DNA of 64,000 nt from Paulownia fortunei (GCA_019321725.1 CM033109.1:22351993-22415992); one strand, 5' to 3'; counted from the stretch's first letter, positions 22,612 to 34,282 are shown. Notes: generated from the sequence alone by a model not told the origin. Made by a program: numbers and translations.

Positions 22612-23922
22612 TTATTTATATTTGGAGTTAAATGCATTTTACTCTCCTTGTACTATAAGATTTGTATCAATTATTATCTGTTAAAACCTTCAAATACCTC
22701 TTAAATTAAAAAAGATTATATGAATATACAAAAAATCTCTGAGTTTAATAACAAGATAAATTTATTTTGCCCCCTCTATGATAATATAATAGAACTTTGT
22801 CCACTCTATAATTAATTTGACCCCAAATTTTATTCTACACTAACATAATAAATAATCTAACCTTGAATTAAATCTAAATAAAAAAATTATGGTTTCAATA
22901 GTATAAAGAAGACACATTAAATTTAAAAAAATTATCTCATATAAATGTAATTACTACCGGCCATCATATATATATATATATATATATCACTCAAAAGTTG
23001 TTAGTTGCATTAATATACTTCATAGGATTTTTTTTAGTTTTTTGTTTTGATTTATCTTTTACAAATAAATAGCAACACATTGAAATTAGATCACCTTATA
23101 TAATAATTATTTATACCTTTAAATGATATCAACTAATTTGATCTTTAATTAATGCTTATTTATTAAAACATTTACATTATATTCAGTATAATTATACAAA
23201 AATAAATCAGAATTTTAAATTAAATTGTATATACACAAATGAATTATCATATATCAGACTTCTATTAATACATTATTTTTGTTTGTACTCATCACTATTG
23301 TCAACTTGCATTGTTCATTATTAGAAACATATTTTAATAAAAACTAATCATTTATTCTTAATATTATATTAATTATTAAGATAAAATTGATAAAGCTATT
23401 TCTATTATTATTTGTAATAAATCATGCGCACATTTAGGCTTTTTTATGCTCACAAAATTTTAATTTTTAATACTTATCAATGACTTCTTCTTTTTTCTCT
23501 TTCTTTTGATGGTATAAATAATGCTATTATGTAAATAAAAGGTGTGTTTCATTACATATTCAATAAATAATTTTAATGTGTAGCTATTTATTTGTGAAAG
23601 TGCAATCAAAAGTAGAAAATATAAAATTTCTTATATTATCTGTTAACTATGCAACTAAGATTTTAAGTCAACAAAATAATCTACTAAATGTTTCTTAAGG
23701 GAATATATATATATAAAAGATGGTAGTATTAAAACTTTACATGATATAATTTTAAATTTAATGTGTTTCTCTCTACACTATTATAATTATATTTTATTAT
23801 TTATCTAATTTGGACTTACATGAAAGCTAGTGTTGTTTAATAAAGTCAGTGCTGAATAAAAGTTGGATCAAATAAATGGCATCTAGTTATAGAGGTGGTC
23901 ATTATGCTATATAGGTTATCAT

Positions 23923-24332
23923 TGTTAAAAAAACTAAACTTGTTTTAATAATTGAAGCTCAATTTCAAAAATTAATTTTAAATTCAAAAATTAAATTATA
24001 GTCCAAGCTCCTGATTTAGAAGCTTCCAATATTAGGTGATGAAAATAATTATGTGAATTATGTAGATTTTTATAGAATTGTGTAGAACAATGATGTGTAT
24101 GGTTGTTATAATTTTGGAATTATTTAATTATGTATTTGAAATTGATTTGAAACTAGTATAAATATCTCATTTCATTTGTGTTTAGGCATCAAGAAAAAGT
24201 GTGAGCTTCTAAGTGAGTGAAAAAAAAAATAAGAGTTTGAGAGTTGTATCTTGAATATATTGAATGAAAAACAGTTTGTATGAGTGAGTTTTTCAATAGA
24301 AGTTATCTTTTGTGAGTATTTCTCTTCCAACA
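23923..24332 (+). repeat. 5' LTR of the copia element
   Basis: 410 bp, TGTTAAAA...TTCCAACA. It contains a TATA-like agtataaatatc (about 24158) in the expected U3/R position, and ends directly before the primer binding site. Confidence 0.9.
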
Positions 24333-24335
24333 AAG

Positions 24336-24347
24336 TGGTATCAAGAG
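24336..24347 (+). other. Primer binding site
   Basis: TGGTATCAAGAG, three bases after the 5' LTR. The first 8 bases match the complement of the 3' end of plant initiator tRNA-Met, the usual copia primer; the inner bases are degraded. Confidence 0.75.
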
Positions 24348-24716
24348 TCTCGGTTATTAAATCTCTTGAAATTTTATAAGTATGCTCTCTAGTTACAACT
24401 TTGACTGATCTTTCAGATCATAAAAGATTTCTTGATATTTTTATCCATAATAAGATCATGTTGAAAGCATTTCTAAGTCAAACCACTAAGTCGAGCCGAG
24501 CCACCACCGAGTTGAGCTGCTGATCAAGCTGTCTTAAGCCAATGACCGAACCGCCGAACTGTTTGACCAAGTATTATTCATGCGTTGACCGATCAAAAGT
24601 TGACTTTGACTTTGACTGTTGATCGCTGATTTTTGCCCATACATATCTAAGATTTTTCGGCGTTCCGAATTCATCTGTATCATCAAAATTTTTAAATTCA
24701 GGCTCTATTAAAAAGT

Positions 24717-27700
24717 ATGATAAATAATGGTACTACATCATTTCTAGTTTCCACTCTCACTAAATATAATTATGATAATTAGAGTATTAAGATGAAAGCT
24801 CTCTTGGGTGCTCACGATGCTTGGAAAGTTGTGGAGAAAGGTTATAGTGAACTAGAGAATAGACCACTTTAACCACAACTCAAAAAAAGAGTTTGAAAAA
24901 TTCAAGAAAGATGGATAAGAAGGCTCTCTACATCATCTATCAAGCTCTTGATGATGATGGCTTTGAAAAGATTTCAAGTGCGACATCTGCCAAGGAAGCG
25001 TGGGGCAAGTTACAAACCTCGTGCAAATGAGTTGAACAAGTAAAGAAGATTCGTCTCCAAACATTGAGAGGTGAGTTTGAAGCTCTACATACGAAAGCAT
25101 TCAAGTCTATTTCTGATTATTTTACCAAAGTGTTGGTCGTTACAAATCAATTAAAAAGAAATGGTGAAAAGTTGAAAGAGATAAGAATAATGAAAAAGAT
25201 ACTCCGCTCACTATATCCAAAATTTGATCACATTGTTGCGACGATTGAAGAAACTAAAGATGTAAATGAGTTGACCATCGAACAACTAATGGGGTTATTG
25301 CAAGCATACAAAAAAATGAGAAAAAAAAACAAAAGAGCACAGAACAACTCTTCAAGATGCAACTCAAAGAGAATCATGAAAGCTTTGGCAATGAGATAAA
25401 CCAACGAGGTCGAGGCCAAGGCAAAGATACAACCCATGGAAAATGTGGAAACCACAGTCGTAGACGAGGCTGGAATAACAATTTCAATAATTCCTATGAG
25501 AAATGTGACAGTTCAACAAGAGGTCAAGGCCGTGGAAGAGGTAATTCAACCTCGAGGTATGACAAATTTCAAGTTCAATGTTATAATTGTCATAAATTTA
25601 GTCATTATGCTTCAGAATGCAGTAACTCCAACACGGTGGATGTAAAGACCAACTATGCCGAATCAAAAATCAAGGAGAAAGAAACCTTGTTGTTGGCATA
25701 CAAAGACAATGGTGGAAGTCAAGAAGATACCTGGTATCTTGACACTAGAGCAAGCAATCACATGTGTGGAAAAATGAGCATGTTCGTAGAGATAAATGAA
25801 TCAGTTATGGGCAATGTCTCTTTTGAAGATGATTCCAAAATATCGGTAAAAGAAAAAGGTAACATCCTTATTCGCACAAAAGATGTGAGTCATCAATTGA
25901 TCTCAAATGTTTACTATGTACCCAATATGAAAAGCAATATCTTAAGTCTAGACCAACTCTTAAAGAAAGGTTATGAGATTCACATGAAAGATTGTTGTCT
26001 TTTTATAAGAGATGGTAAAAGAAATTTAATTGCTAAGGTGAAAATATCAAATAGTAAAATGTTCACCTTGATATACAAAATGATATTGCCAAATGTTTAA
26101 GACATGTTACAAAGATCCATCTTGGTTATGGCATCTTCGATTTGGGTATCTCAACTTTAGAAAGCTCCAACTATTGTCTAACAAGAAAATGGTATGGGGT
26201 TTGCCTTGCATCTATCACCCTGACCAACTTTGCGAATTTAAGAAGTTCAAAGTTGTTGTTGAAAAGAAGAGTGGTCGTGAGATCAAAGCAATGATAACTG
26301 ATCGAGTAAGAGAATTTACATCCAACAAGTTCAAAGATTTCTATGAAGTAAATGGAATCTAACGCCCTTTGACCGTTCCTAGATCTCCCCAATAAAATAG
26401 AGTTGCTGAAAGAAAGAATAGAACGATCCTCGACATGGCACGAAGTATGTTGAAGAGTAAGAATTTGCCGAAGGAGTTTTGGGCTAAAGCTGTAGAATAT
26501 GCAGTCTATCTATCCAACCAATCACCAACAAGAAGTGTATGGAGAAAGACACCATAAGAAGCGTGGAGTGGAAGAAAGCATAGGATCTTCCATCTAAGAG
26601 TATTCGGAAGCATAGCACATGCTCAGGTATCTAATGAAAGAAGAACAAAACTAGACGAAAAGAGCGAGAGTTTTATCTTCATCGAGTATGATACAAATTC
26701 AAAAGGCTACAAGTTGTACAATCCTGATAATAAAAAGTTTGTAATTACTCGAGATGTGATAGTTGATGAAGAAGGAGAATGGAATTTTGACTCTCATGCA
26801 GGTGACTTCAACTTCTTTCCTCGATTTGAAGATGAGGAGACACCGACAAAATAATCAAGAGAAGTCCAACAACAACCCACTACTCCACATACACCAACAT
26901 CCACTACTCCAAGAAATTCACCACTATCTTTCCTAATTGAGAGGAACCAAGAGTGTACAAGAAGTCTCCAAAATCTTTATGAGGTAATTGATAGACTTGG
27001 AAACCCCACACTATTTTGCCTATTTGTAGATTGTGAACCAGTGAGCTTTCAAAAAGTTGCACAAAATAGAAAGTGGAGAGATGCAATGGATGAAGAAATC
27101 AAGGCAATAGAGAAAAATGACACGCGGGAACTAGTTTCACTTCCAAAAGGGTACAAGGCTATTAGAGTCAAATGGGTTTACAAAACAAAGAGAAATGCTA
27201 AAGGAAAAATTAAAAGATACAAAGCGAGACTTAATGCAAAAGGCTATAGTCAAAGAGTTGGAATTGACTATGATGAGGTATTTGCTCCAGTTGCTCGATT
27301 AGAAACTATAAGACTAATCATTTTTTTAGCAGCACTAAATAGGTGGAAGATTCATCAAATAGATATAAAGTCTGCTTTTCTCAATGGGTTTATCGAAGAA
27401 GAAGTTTATATCCAACAATCTTTAGGTTATAAAGTGAATGGATAAGAAGATAAAGTTCTAAAGTTGAAGAAAGCACTTTATGGGTTGAAACAAGCACAAA
27501 GAGCATGGAACAGTCAGATAGACAAGTACTTCCAAGAAAATGGCTTGTTCAAGTGTCCTTATGAACATGCTCTCTACAAAAAGGTAAAAGATGGAGATAT
27601 TTTGATTATGTCATTTATGTAGATGATCTCATTTTCACTGGCAGTGATTCAATGAAGTTTGAAGAATTTTAAAAGATGATGACCCTAAGAGTTTGAGAAG

Positions 27701-28557
27701 ACAGATATTGGTCTAATGGCATACTATCTTAGCATTGAAATCAAGCAAAAAGAAGCAGGTATCTTTATTTCTCAACAAATCTATGCAAATAAGATCCTGA
27801 TGAAGTTTAAAATGGATAACTACAAGCCGATCAGCACTCCAGTGGAATGTGGAATCAAACTATCCAAGTATGATGAAGGTGAAAGTGTGAATTCAACTCT
27901 TTTCAAAAGTCTGGTTGGAAGTTTACACTATTTAATGTGTACAAGGCCAAATATTCTCTATGTCGTTGGACTAGTCAATCGATATATGGAAAATCCTACA
28001 ATAATCTACTTCAAGACTGCTAAGAGAATTCTTCGTTACTTAAAAGGTACAATCAATTTTAGTTTGTTCCATTCATTTTTTAATGATTATAAGCTTGTCC
28101 ATACAGTGATAGTGATTGGGTTGGAGATATTGATGATTGAAAAAGTACTACTAGCTTTATATTTTTTATGGGAGATACTGCATTCACCTGGATGTCAAAG
28201 AAAAAATCAATTATCACTCTATCAACCTGTGAAGTTGAGTATTTAGTTGCTACATCATGCGTTAATCATGCAATATAGCTAAGAAATTTGTTGAAAGAAA
28301 TGAATATATTGTAAGAAGAACCAACAGATATTTGTGTGGACAACAAGTCAGTAATAGCTTTGACCAAGAATCCAGATTTTCATAACCAAAGCAAGTATAT
28401 TGACATTCGCTACAACTATATTAGAGAAAGCATTGTGAGTAAAGAAATTCAAGTTAAGTACGTAAAATCTCAATATCAAATTGCAAATATTTTCACTAAA
28501 TCACTCAAGTATGAAGACTTCGTAAGGCTAAGAAAATTACTTGATCTTATAAAATAA
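24717..28557 (+). pseudogene. Copia gag-pol polyprotein, disrupted
   Basis: Parts in order: a gag start with a stop where the conserved W is expected (NYDN then TAG); gag core with LRSLYPKFDHIV (about 25060-25400); a zinc knuckle C-x2-C-x4-H-x4-C ([14 protein letters not shown]); protease [13 protein letters not shown] with R for the catalytic-loop G; an integrase with HHCC start WHLRFGYLN that jumps at about 26237 from LCE to FKKFK, losing the second zinc half and the first catalytic acid; a broken integrase C-part (AERKNRTI, FWAKAVEYAVYL); reverse transcriptase WVYKTKRN, VFAPVARLETIR, ALYGLKQA, with the YVDD region frameshifted; and RNase H remains (CTRPNILYVVG, ...ANIFTKSL). It cannot make active enzymes. 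Confidence 0.9.
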
Positions 28558-28560
28558 GTT

Positions 28561-28570
28561 TAAATGGGGG
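28561..28570 (+). other. Polypurine tract of the copia element
   Basis: taaatggggg sits directly against the TG of the 3' LTR, the standard place for plus-strand priming. Confidence 0.75.
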
Positions 28571-28983
28571 TGTTAAAAATACTAAACTTGTTTTAGGAAT
28601 TGAAGTCCAAGTTTAAGAATTAATTTCAAGTCCAAGAATTAAATCATAAGCCCAAACCCATGATTTAGAAGCTTCCAAGGTTATGTGATGAAAATAATTA
28701 TGTGAAATATGTAGATTTTTATAGAATTGTGTAGAAAAATGATGCGTATGGTTGTTATAATTTTGGATTATTTAATTATATAGTTGAAATTGATTTACAA
28801 CTAGTATAAATACCCCATCTCATTTATGTTTAGGTATCAAGAAAAAGTGTGAGCTTCTAAGTGAGAAAAAAAAAACAAGAGTTTGAGATTTGAATTGTAT
28901 CTTGAATGTATTGAGTGAAAAATAATTTATATAAGTAAGTTGTTCAATACAAGTTATCTTTTATGAGCATTTTTCTTCCAACA
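28571..28983 (+). repeat. 3' LTR of the copia element
   Basis: 413 bp, TGTTAAAA...TTCCAACA, collinear with the 5' LTR but visibly diverged and with a small insertion (gagatttgaattgt against gagagttgt). The ATCAT target copy follows. Confidence 0.9.
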
Positions 28984-29159
28984 ATCATAGAGGGGAAAAA
29001 GTGAATTTATTTTTTTATATAACTTAAGAGTAATTTTGTCCATCAATATAATTTTTTTCTTAATTCAGTGATATTTAATTGAAGATTTTAATAGTAAAAG
29101 GGTCAATTGATACCTACCATAGTACCATGAGGTAAAGAGAATTTAACTCTTATATGTGA

Positions 29160-29990
29160 GTGCGTCTATTTAAATTTATTAATATTTAATATTAAATTAA
29201 ATTTTAATATTTAACTCTTAATTATGTTGTCTCTTTAAGTTTGATTTAGTAAGTAATTATCAATGTGTTTACAACTTCTCTCTCACAATTTTTTTTTACT
29301 TTTCATTAGTGTTAGGCACAGAGCATGTATATTTAATTTTAATTTTAAAAAGTTTAACGCCTTTTTTTATCTTTTAAAAGTATCGGTTTATAAAGTTTTT
29401 CCAAATTTTTTTTTGTTTATTTTTTAGTATTTTTTTTTTTGTGTAGTTTCATGGTATACGAACGAGTCCTTTCAAGGATTAGAATATAAAAAAAATGAAC
29501 CAAAAGAATATAATGATGCAATGATCAATTAATAGTAAACTATGTTATCGTGTATTCTATAAAACGAAGTACTATGTATGTTTGTCTTTACCTTCATTCA
29601 AGCAAAATATAATCCTTTATTAACAAACAAATAGCGTAATTATATTCCTTTCAATAATTTTATATGATGTAAAACTTTAAGGTTGCTCTTGTTATGGAAT
29701 ATTGCACATGTAATAAAACTTTTTTATTTATTTAAGTTATGGAGCAAACCAATTTAAAACCTGTAAAGTCATTTCAAACCCTCTCAAACCACAAAAATTT
29801 GCACCTTCAGTTTTAATTTACATTATAGCAATTTGAATTTGCTCTTTATCAACATCGCACATGATAATTTAATTTAAAATTAATAAAGAAAAAATTCAAA
29901 CTACATCATAATAACCTTTGCATGTCTGTCCAGTCAACTCTACTATATGAAATGAAAGATATGTCTATCCAGTCCATGTCTATCAGCAAC
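29160..29990. other. AT-rich stretch, no gene seen
   Basis: Between the Mutator-like element and the copia LTR relic. There are no credible reading frames. A stretch at 29750-29830 rich in AAACC/AAACT motifs may be repeat-derived. Confidence 0.5.
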
Positions 29991-29999
29991 GACTTTTTA

Positions 30000-30265
30000 A
30001 TAATTATAAATAGGTCCTTTTGTTTGTAGATTTCTTTTTTTTTTCATCCATATACTTCTCTTCTCCCTTTTCAATATTCTAAAACAGTTCAGAATATTTT
30101 GTTGCTTTTTTATTTTTTAGATTTATAGTGCTATTATTTTAAAAAGTGATTATTTTCTTTGTAATTTTGTAAGCACTAGTATGGATAATTTCGTTTTAAA
30201 GAAAAAGAATTCAACTCTTGTCTGGACATTCATTTTTTACCTATTAAATTAAACCTGATTTTCCC
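30000..30265 (+). repeat. Copia LTR relic, unit 3
   Basis: Contains attataaataggtcc, ttctaaaacagttcagaat, tatagtgctattattttaaaaagtga and gtaagcactagtatggataatttcgttttaaag, matching the blocks at 4040 and 14040. Gag sequence does not follow, so unit 3 keeps only the LTR part. Confidence 0.5.
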
Positions 30266-30909
30266 AACAATGAGGAAGAGATATCTTTACCTACCCTACT
30301 CTTTGAGATGGTTTCATGAGATGGTTACAAAATGAATGAACCTATTTGTTACGTCTCTGGCTCATCGTTGTAAATAATCAATATGGTAAGAAACTAATGG
30401 TCCATTTCTAGGGGTCTAAGGTCCAGAGCCTAAACTTCTATGTCTGTCAAAATTTGTATTTTCTCACTTTGAGTTTGCTTTATGAATGGATGTTTGAATA
30501 GGGATCAAGGCATGTGTAATCTTAATTTGATGCTATATTTCTTCACTTGTTGTCCCTATTGTGTTCAAATTATGAACAAAATGAGAGTTTAACATGTACT
30601 TCGGGTGACTGTAGAGAAAAGATGTTTGTATTCAACTATTCTAAGGGTTGCATTTGCTTCTGATATGTCATTTTTCATGATTGAAAGGTAAAACTTCAAT
30701 AAGAGAAATTCCTCCAATGGCTTGATATCCATTTTGCAATAAATTGTTGATTATGAAATATTGAAAATGTGAAAAATTACAAATTACACATTGGAAGAGT
30801 GGAGGAATTTTGTCTTATATATATAAAATCTTATTTTAATAAGGAGTAATCAAGTGAACTTATGTTATAGTACACTCTAGTGGTTTTGTAGTTAGTTTTA
30901 ACTAATTCA

Positions 30910-31670
30910 ATGAGCTACGAGAATGGTGCGTAGCACCATCCGAACCCGCACGCGCGCGTGTCACAAAGGTTGCATTGGGCACTTTAGAAACGCATTTAGC
31001 ACGTACACATCATTGCGAGGTGTTGAGGGGCTTAAATTTTTCAGAAATTGAACCAGTGTGACTCAGTGACGTAGTTAATGTAAGCTGATGTGACAGATAC
31101 ATCCGGTTAGCATACACGTGGTAAGACAATGTGTAGTTGGAAGTTGAATGGACGTAACCAGACATACAGCTACTGACAAGGTCCGTCCAAAGGCTGTGAG
31201 TGGACTAAATTGCTGACATGTTCGTTCGATTGGCAATAAATTACTGTAAGGGGTGTGGACCTTCGTAGAAAGTTGGGATCGGACGGTTGAAATTGATCAT
31301 TGGTAAAGGGTTCACTGTAAAGGTATAGATTTTCGCAAAGATATGCAATTGTACGGCTCAAATTGATCTGTACCGAAAATTGCACTCAATCATAAATTGG
31401 TACCACAACTTTTCGAAAAATATAAATAGACCCCCAAATTTCATCATTTTCATTCATTTCATTTTCTTCATATATTTCTCCCAAATTCAAATAAAGAAGT
31501 TCTAAATACTTTTATAGTTCGATAATCATGTGATTTGTAGTACAACTATCAAAAAGTATAAAATCATTGTATTTTAGGAGATTATTGTCATATTCCATAA
31601 GCACCAAGTGTGGGGTAATTTCATTTTAAAGAAAAAGAGTCTAATTGTTACCTCGATTCTAGTTGTTATC
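30910..31670 (+). repeat. Probable solo copia-type LTR
   Basis: A less AT-rich block opens with a palindromic GGTGCGTAGCACC and a CACGCGCGCGTG stretch. It then has paired similar phrases (cggacggttgaaattgatc and tgtacggctcaaattgatc), a TATA-like aatataaatagacc (31419) and a poly(A)-type caaataaag (31484). The 3' part (ataagcaccaagtgtggggtaatttcattttaaag) resembles the LTR relics of the array. No gag follows, so a solo LTR is likely. Exact ends and target duplication were not resolved. Confidence 0.5.
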
Positions 31671-31719
31671 TGCCAAAGTAATTGAGTTATTTTGATATTA
31701 CACCTACCAAATTCCCAAC

Positions 31720-32280
31720 ATATTTTGTAGGAATTTATTATCTCAAGTCGATTGCTTAGTAATTAATATTTCACAGAATTGTAGTAAAAAAAAAAAAAAA
31801 ACCTACTAGTTAGGTAGTAATCTAAATCAAAATTTTAGAAGAACTAAGAGGAATTCTATAACTAAATCTAAAAATCCATGCGAGGAATAATTTACTCAGT
31901 TCAAAAATACTGGAAGGCATCTAACTGATACTGATTGATAATCATAGAAAATAGCGCATTGATAAATTGCCAAAGATCTTTTTGACTTGCTGTTATTTAT
32001 TTCCAGCATAATATATATTAAAGATGCATTAACTAACTTCAGAAATGTCATGGTATGACTATCAGAAAAAAGAATAAGAAAATAATACTATGTAACAAAT
32101 TGTTTAATTTACAGGATTATTTTAACCAGAAAAATAAAATGGTAAAAGTTTAGTAATTAATGAACTTTTGATATTCAGTAAAATACATCAAATTTTGGGA
32201 GAAATATAAATGGAAATAGTGCTAATTACTTTATATAATCACTGAGATTTTGAGCAAGTATCCTGTTAAATCATGTAAGC
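31720..32280. other. Unit 3 tail
   Basis: aggaatttattatctcaag, gatactgattgataatcatagaaaa and caaagatctttttgacttgct match the tails of units 1 (7833-8040) and 2 (17170-17370). This shows that unit 3 continues to here despite its insertions. No gene. Confidence 0.6.
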
Positions 32281-32544
32281 AAATGGATGGATTTGGGGAA
32301 AAATTTGTGGGGGACTTCAGTGGCGGGGTGGTGGTGCGAGAACAGGAAGATGGGGGAAAAAGGAAAAAAACAAAAAAAAAGGAAAAGACTAGAAAAGAAA
32401 ATTAAGTTTTTATTGTAAACTTTTTTACAGTTCTTGATTTAATTAATTATATTTTTAGAATAGTTAATATTAAACTTTTACCGTCCCATTCAATGATTAA
32501 CGAATTATCTAATTAAAATGTAATTTATGAATCAAATCATGTAG

Positions 32545-32770
32545 TGTTGATTTTTAATTTTACAAAGACCTTTATAGTTAAAAATACTATTAATTTAAAC
32601 AAACCAGAAAAATAGAAGAAATAAGTGAGAGTTATTTTCAATTTTACAAATGGAATAAAAATTTTCATGGTTGAAAATATTACTTGATGAACTACATTAA
32701 AAAATAGTATATAGTTGTTTTTAATTTGTACAAATGGAGTAAATCTAATGATGAACAATGTTAATTGTTT
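32545..32770. repeat. Decayed tandem repeat, about 80-bp period
   Basis: Three loosely similar segments (tttttaattttacaaagacc, ttttcaattttacaaatgg, gtttttaatttgtacaaatgg), each followed by an att/gttgaaaat-like phrase, start near 32550, 32632 and 32708. The two later units share acaaatggagtaaa/ataaa. Confidence 0.45.
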
Positions 32771-33758
32771 GAATAGTACAAAAAAAAAATGGCACTTGGC
32801 ACATTTTGCATATTTTTCCACGTAGGCGTGTTTAAGATTTATGTGTTTTTCTAAGTGGTAGGTGACGTGCCTCATTTAATCTACAGCTTCCTCAAGCATC
32901 ACGCGGGCGTCGCATGGGCCAGGGCCTGTCCAATTGGGCAGAATTGGCCGAATCTCAAAAAATTTCAAACTTTTTACTTCATGTGACATTTTTCGATAAA
33001 ATTTAGACTTAATTCCCGACTTTTGAATAATTACAAAGTAATTTTGTAAAATTAAATTCTAACGGGATATTTTTCACCACACCTTTTAATTACATAAATA
33101 ATTTTATAATTTTGCGTGTCCTAACATAATGATTATACTTTCATTTCCTGTCCCACTAACTTAGAAATCTTGGAAAATGCTTTCTCACTGTGTAGGTAAA
33201 TGACAAATTAATGATGCTAATTTACTATATTTGGAGCAATTGTGGTAAGCCAACAAAGTTGCAGCAAATGACACAAATAGCATCAATATCAATATTATGG
33301 AGAATTCTATTCCCAGAGGTGCTACTTTCAATAATGCTCTCACATTATGCATGTAATGACCATTTTGCATGGTTTAAATTCATTAATTAAAAACAATATA
33401 TAATGCTTTAATAAGTGGTTTATACACTTGAAAGTATAACAAAAATACAAAAAAATCAAACTTTAATCAATCAAATGGATTATTTCTTCTAATTAACCAT
33501 ACCCCATATATGTGCCATCACAATGCAAAACGAGCAGGGTTTTCACTGTATTCCTTACTTTTGCTTATATTATATCCACTGGGATTATGGGATCATGATC
33601 TATACATTTGGTCTTCCAGAATGACCTAATAATTTCCTTCAACTCCATCATTTTGTTCATTAATGAGATTAATTCAACTAAATGGTGCAATCTATGGGCA
33701 TCCCACTTAATCTTGCCTCATTTTGGTGGAGACCCCATCAACAAATTTCATCACATAT

Positions 33759-33864
33759 GCAACTATATATCTATATATATATATATATAGACACCAACCT
33801 GGTCACTCTAAGTTCAACAACTGATCTTCACAGCACAAAACCCGTGTCGATCGATCACTCTAGA
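33759..33864 (+). promoter_or_regulatory. Leader exon region of peptide gene 4
   Basis: The upstream TATA-like site of the other copies is weak here (tatacatt at 33601). A strong TATA-rich run (actatatatctatatatatat) lies about 80-100 bp before the donor at 33864 (ctagA|GTAAGT). The intron is 114 bp and contains its own (TA)n run near 33919-33942. Confidence 0.4.
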
Positions 33865-33983
33865 GTAAGTTAAAATCTCTATCTAAAGTTGTACAAATCT
33901 TATAACTAAGCTAGCTTATGATATATATATATATATATATATGATCTTTCATTTTTACTTTGAATTTGTGAATGGCAGGGTAC

Positions 33984-34223
33984 ATGCAAAAGATGGCTAA
34001 AATGAGGCTCCTTGCGCTTGTTGTACTGCTACTGATGATGAGCTCTTGCTGGGCAAATGCCAGGAGAGTCGTCGTGGCCGAAAAGCACGAGCTGGAACAG
34101 CAGAAACTATTGGAGGATAATAAGGATGATGGAGTTGATAGTGGTTTGGATGGGGAGAATCACCATGCCTACTCCATACCGGACTTCAACAGGCAAGGTG
34201 GTACAACTCCAGGGAGGGATTGA
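33984..34223 (+). CDS. Secreted peptide precursor, array copy 4
   Basis: Predicted 79 residues. MQK precedes a signal peptide (MAKMRLLALVVLLLMMSSCWA), a basic RR soon after the likely cleavage site (NARRVVVAEKH), an acidic spacer (LLEDNKDDGVDSG) and a C-terminus reading NHHAYSIPDFNRQGGTTPGRD. This is the most regular C-terminus of the four and may be nearest the ancestral form: Pro, Gly-Gly and Tyr are where small post-translationally modified plant peptides often carry them, but I cannot assign it to CLE, CEP, PSY, RGF or IDA. The intron ends at GAATGGCAG and exon 2 starts at 33979. The ATG at 33972 is in the acceptor. A compound microsatellite follows the stop. Confidence 0.73.
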   Translation: MQKMAKMRLLALVVLLLMMSSCWANARRVVVAEKHELEQQKLLEDNKDDGVDSGLDGENHHAYSIPDFNRQGGTTPGRD

Positions 34224-34228
34224 TAAAA

Positions 34229-34266
<38 letters not shown>

Positions 34267-34282
34267 ATATATATATATATAT

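Larger units (their letters stand above)
23923..28983 (+). mobile_element. Ty1/copia LTR retrotransposon, full-length but dead
   Basis: 5,061 bp bounded by TG...CA LTRs and a perfect 5-bp target duplication ATCAT (23918-23922 and 28984-28988). The order gag, protease, integrase, reverse transcriptase, RNase H defines the copia superfamily. The primer site after the 5' LTR (TGGTATCA) matches initiator tRNA-Met, and a purine tract precedes the 3' LTR. The LTRs differ at several dozen positions by eye, and the coding region is broken many times, so it is an old insertion. Confidence 0.93.
22625..29149. mobile_element. Mutator-like TIR element C, split by a copia retrotransposon
   Basis: Outer ends are GAGTTAAATGCATTTTACTC (left) and GAGTTAAATTCTCTTTACC (inward from right). 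Inverted similarity extends about 170 bp or more (TTGTACTATAAGATTTGTATC against TGGTACTATGGTAGGTATC; TTTATTTTGCCCCCTCTATGAT against AATTCACTTTTTCCCCTCTATGAT). Flanks are TTATATTTG and TTATATGTG, a 9-bp target duplication with one mismatch. Without the copia insert it would be about 1.46 kb and has no coding capacity. The copia target site lies within its right terminal repeat. Confidence 0.72.
18460..32290. repeat. Tandem segmental unit 3 (U3), expanded by insertions
   Basis: Third unit. It begins with tagcacaatatgtgtgttc (also at 9670 in unit 2), carries the upstream block at 20590-20950, peptide gene 3 and its 3' flank (21100-22200), and ends with the copia LTR relic (30000) and unit tail (31720-32280). 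Two Mutator-like insertions, one carrying a copia element, account for most of the excess length. Confidence 0.65.

Noticed and set aside
32537..32875. 112-codon minus-strand frame rich in F, I and K
   Set aside because: Covers the decayed 80-bp tandem repeat and AT-rich sequence; no recognisable domain.
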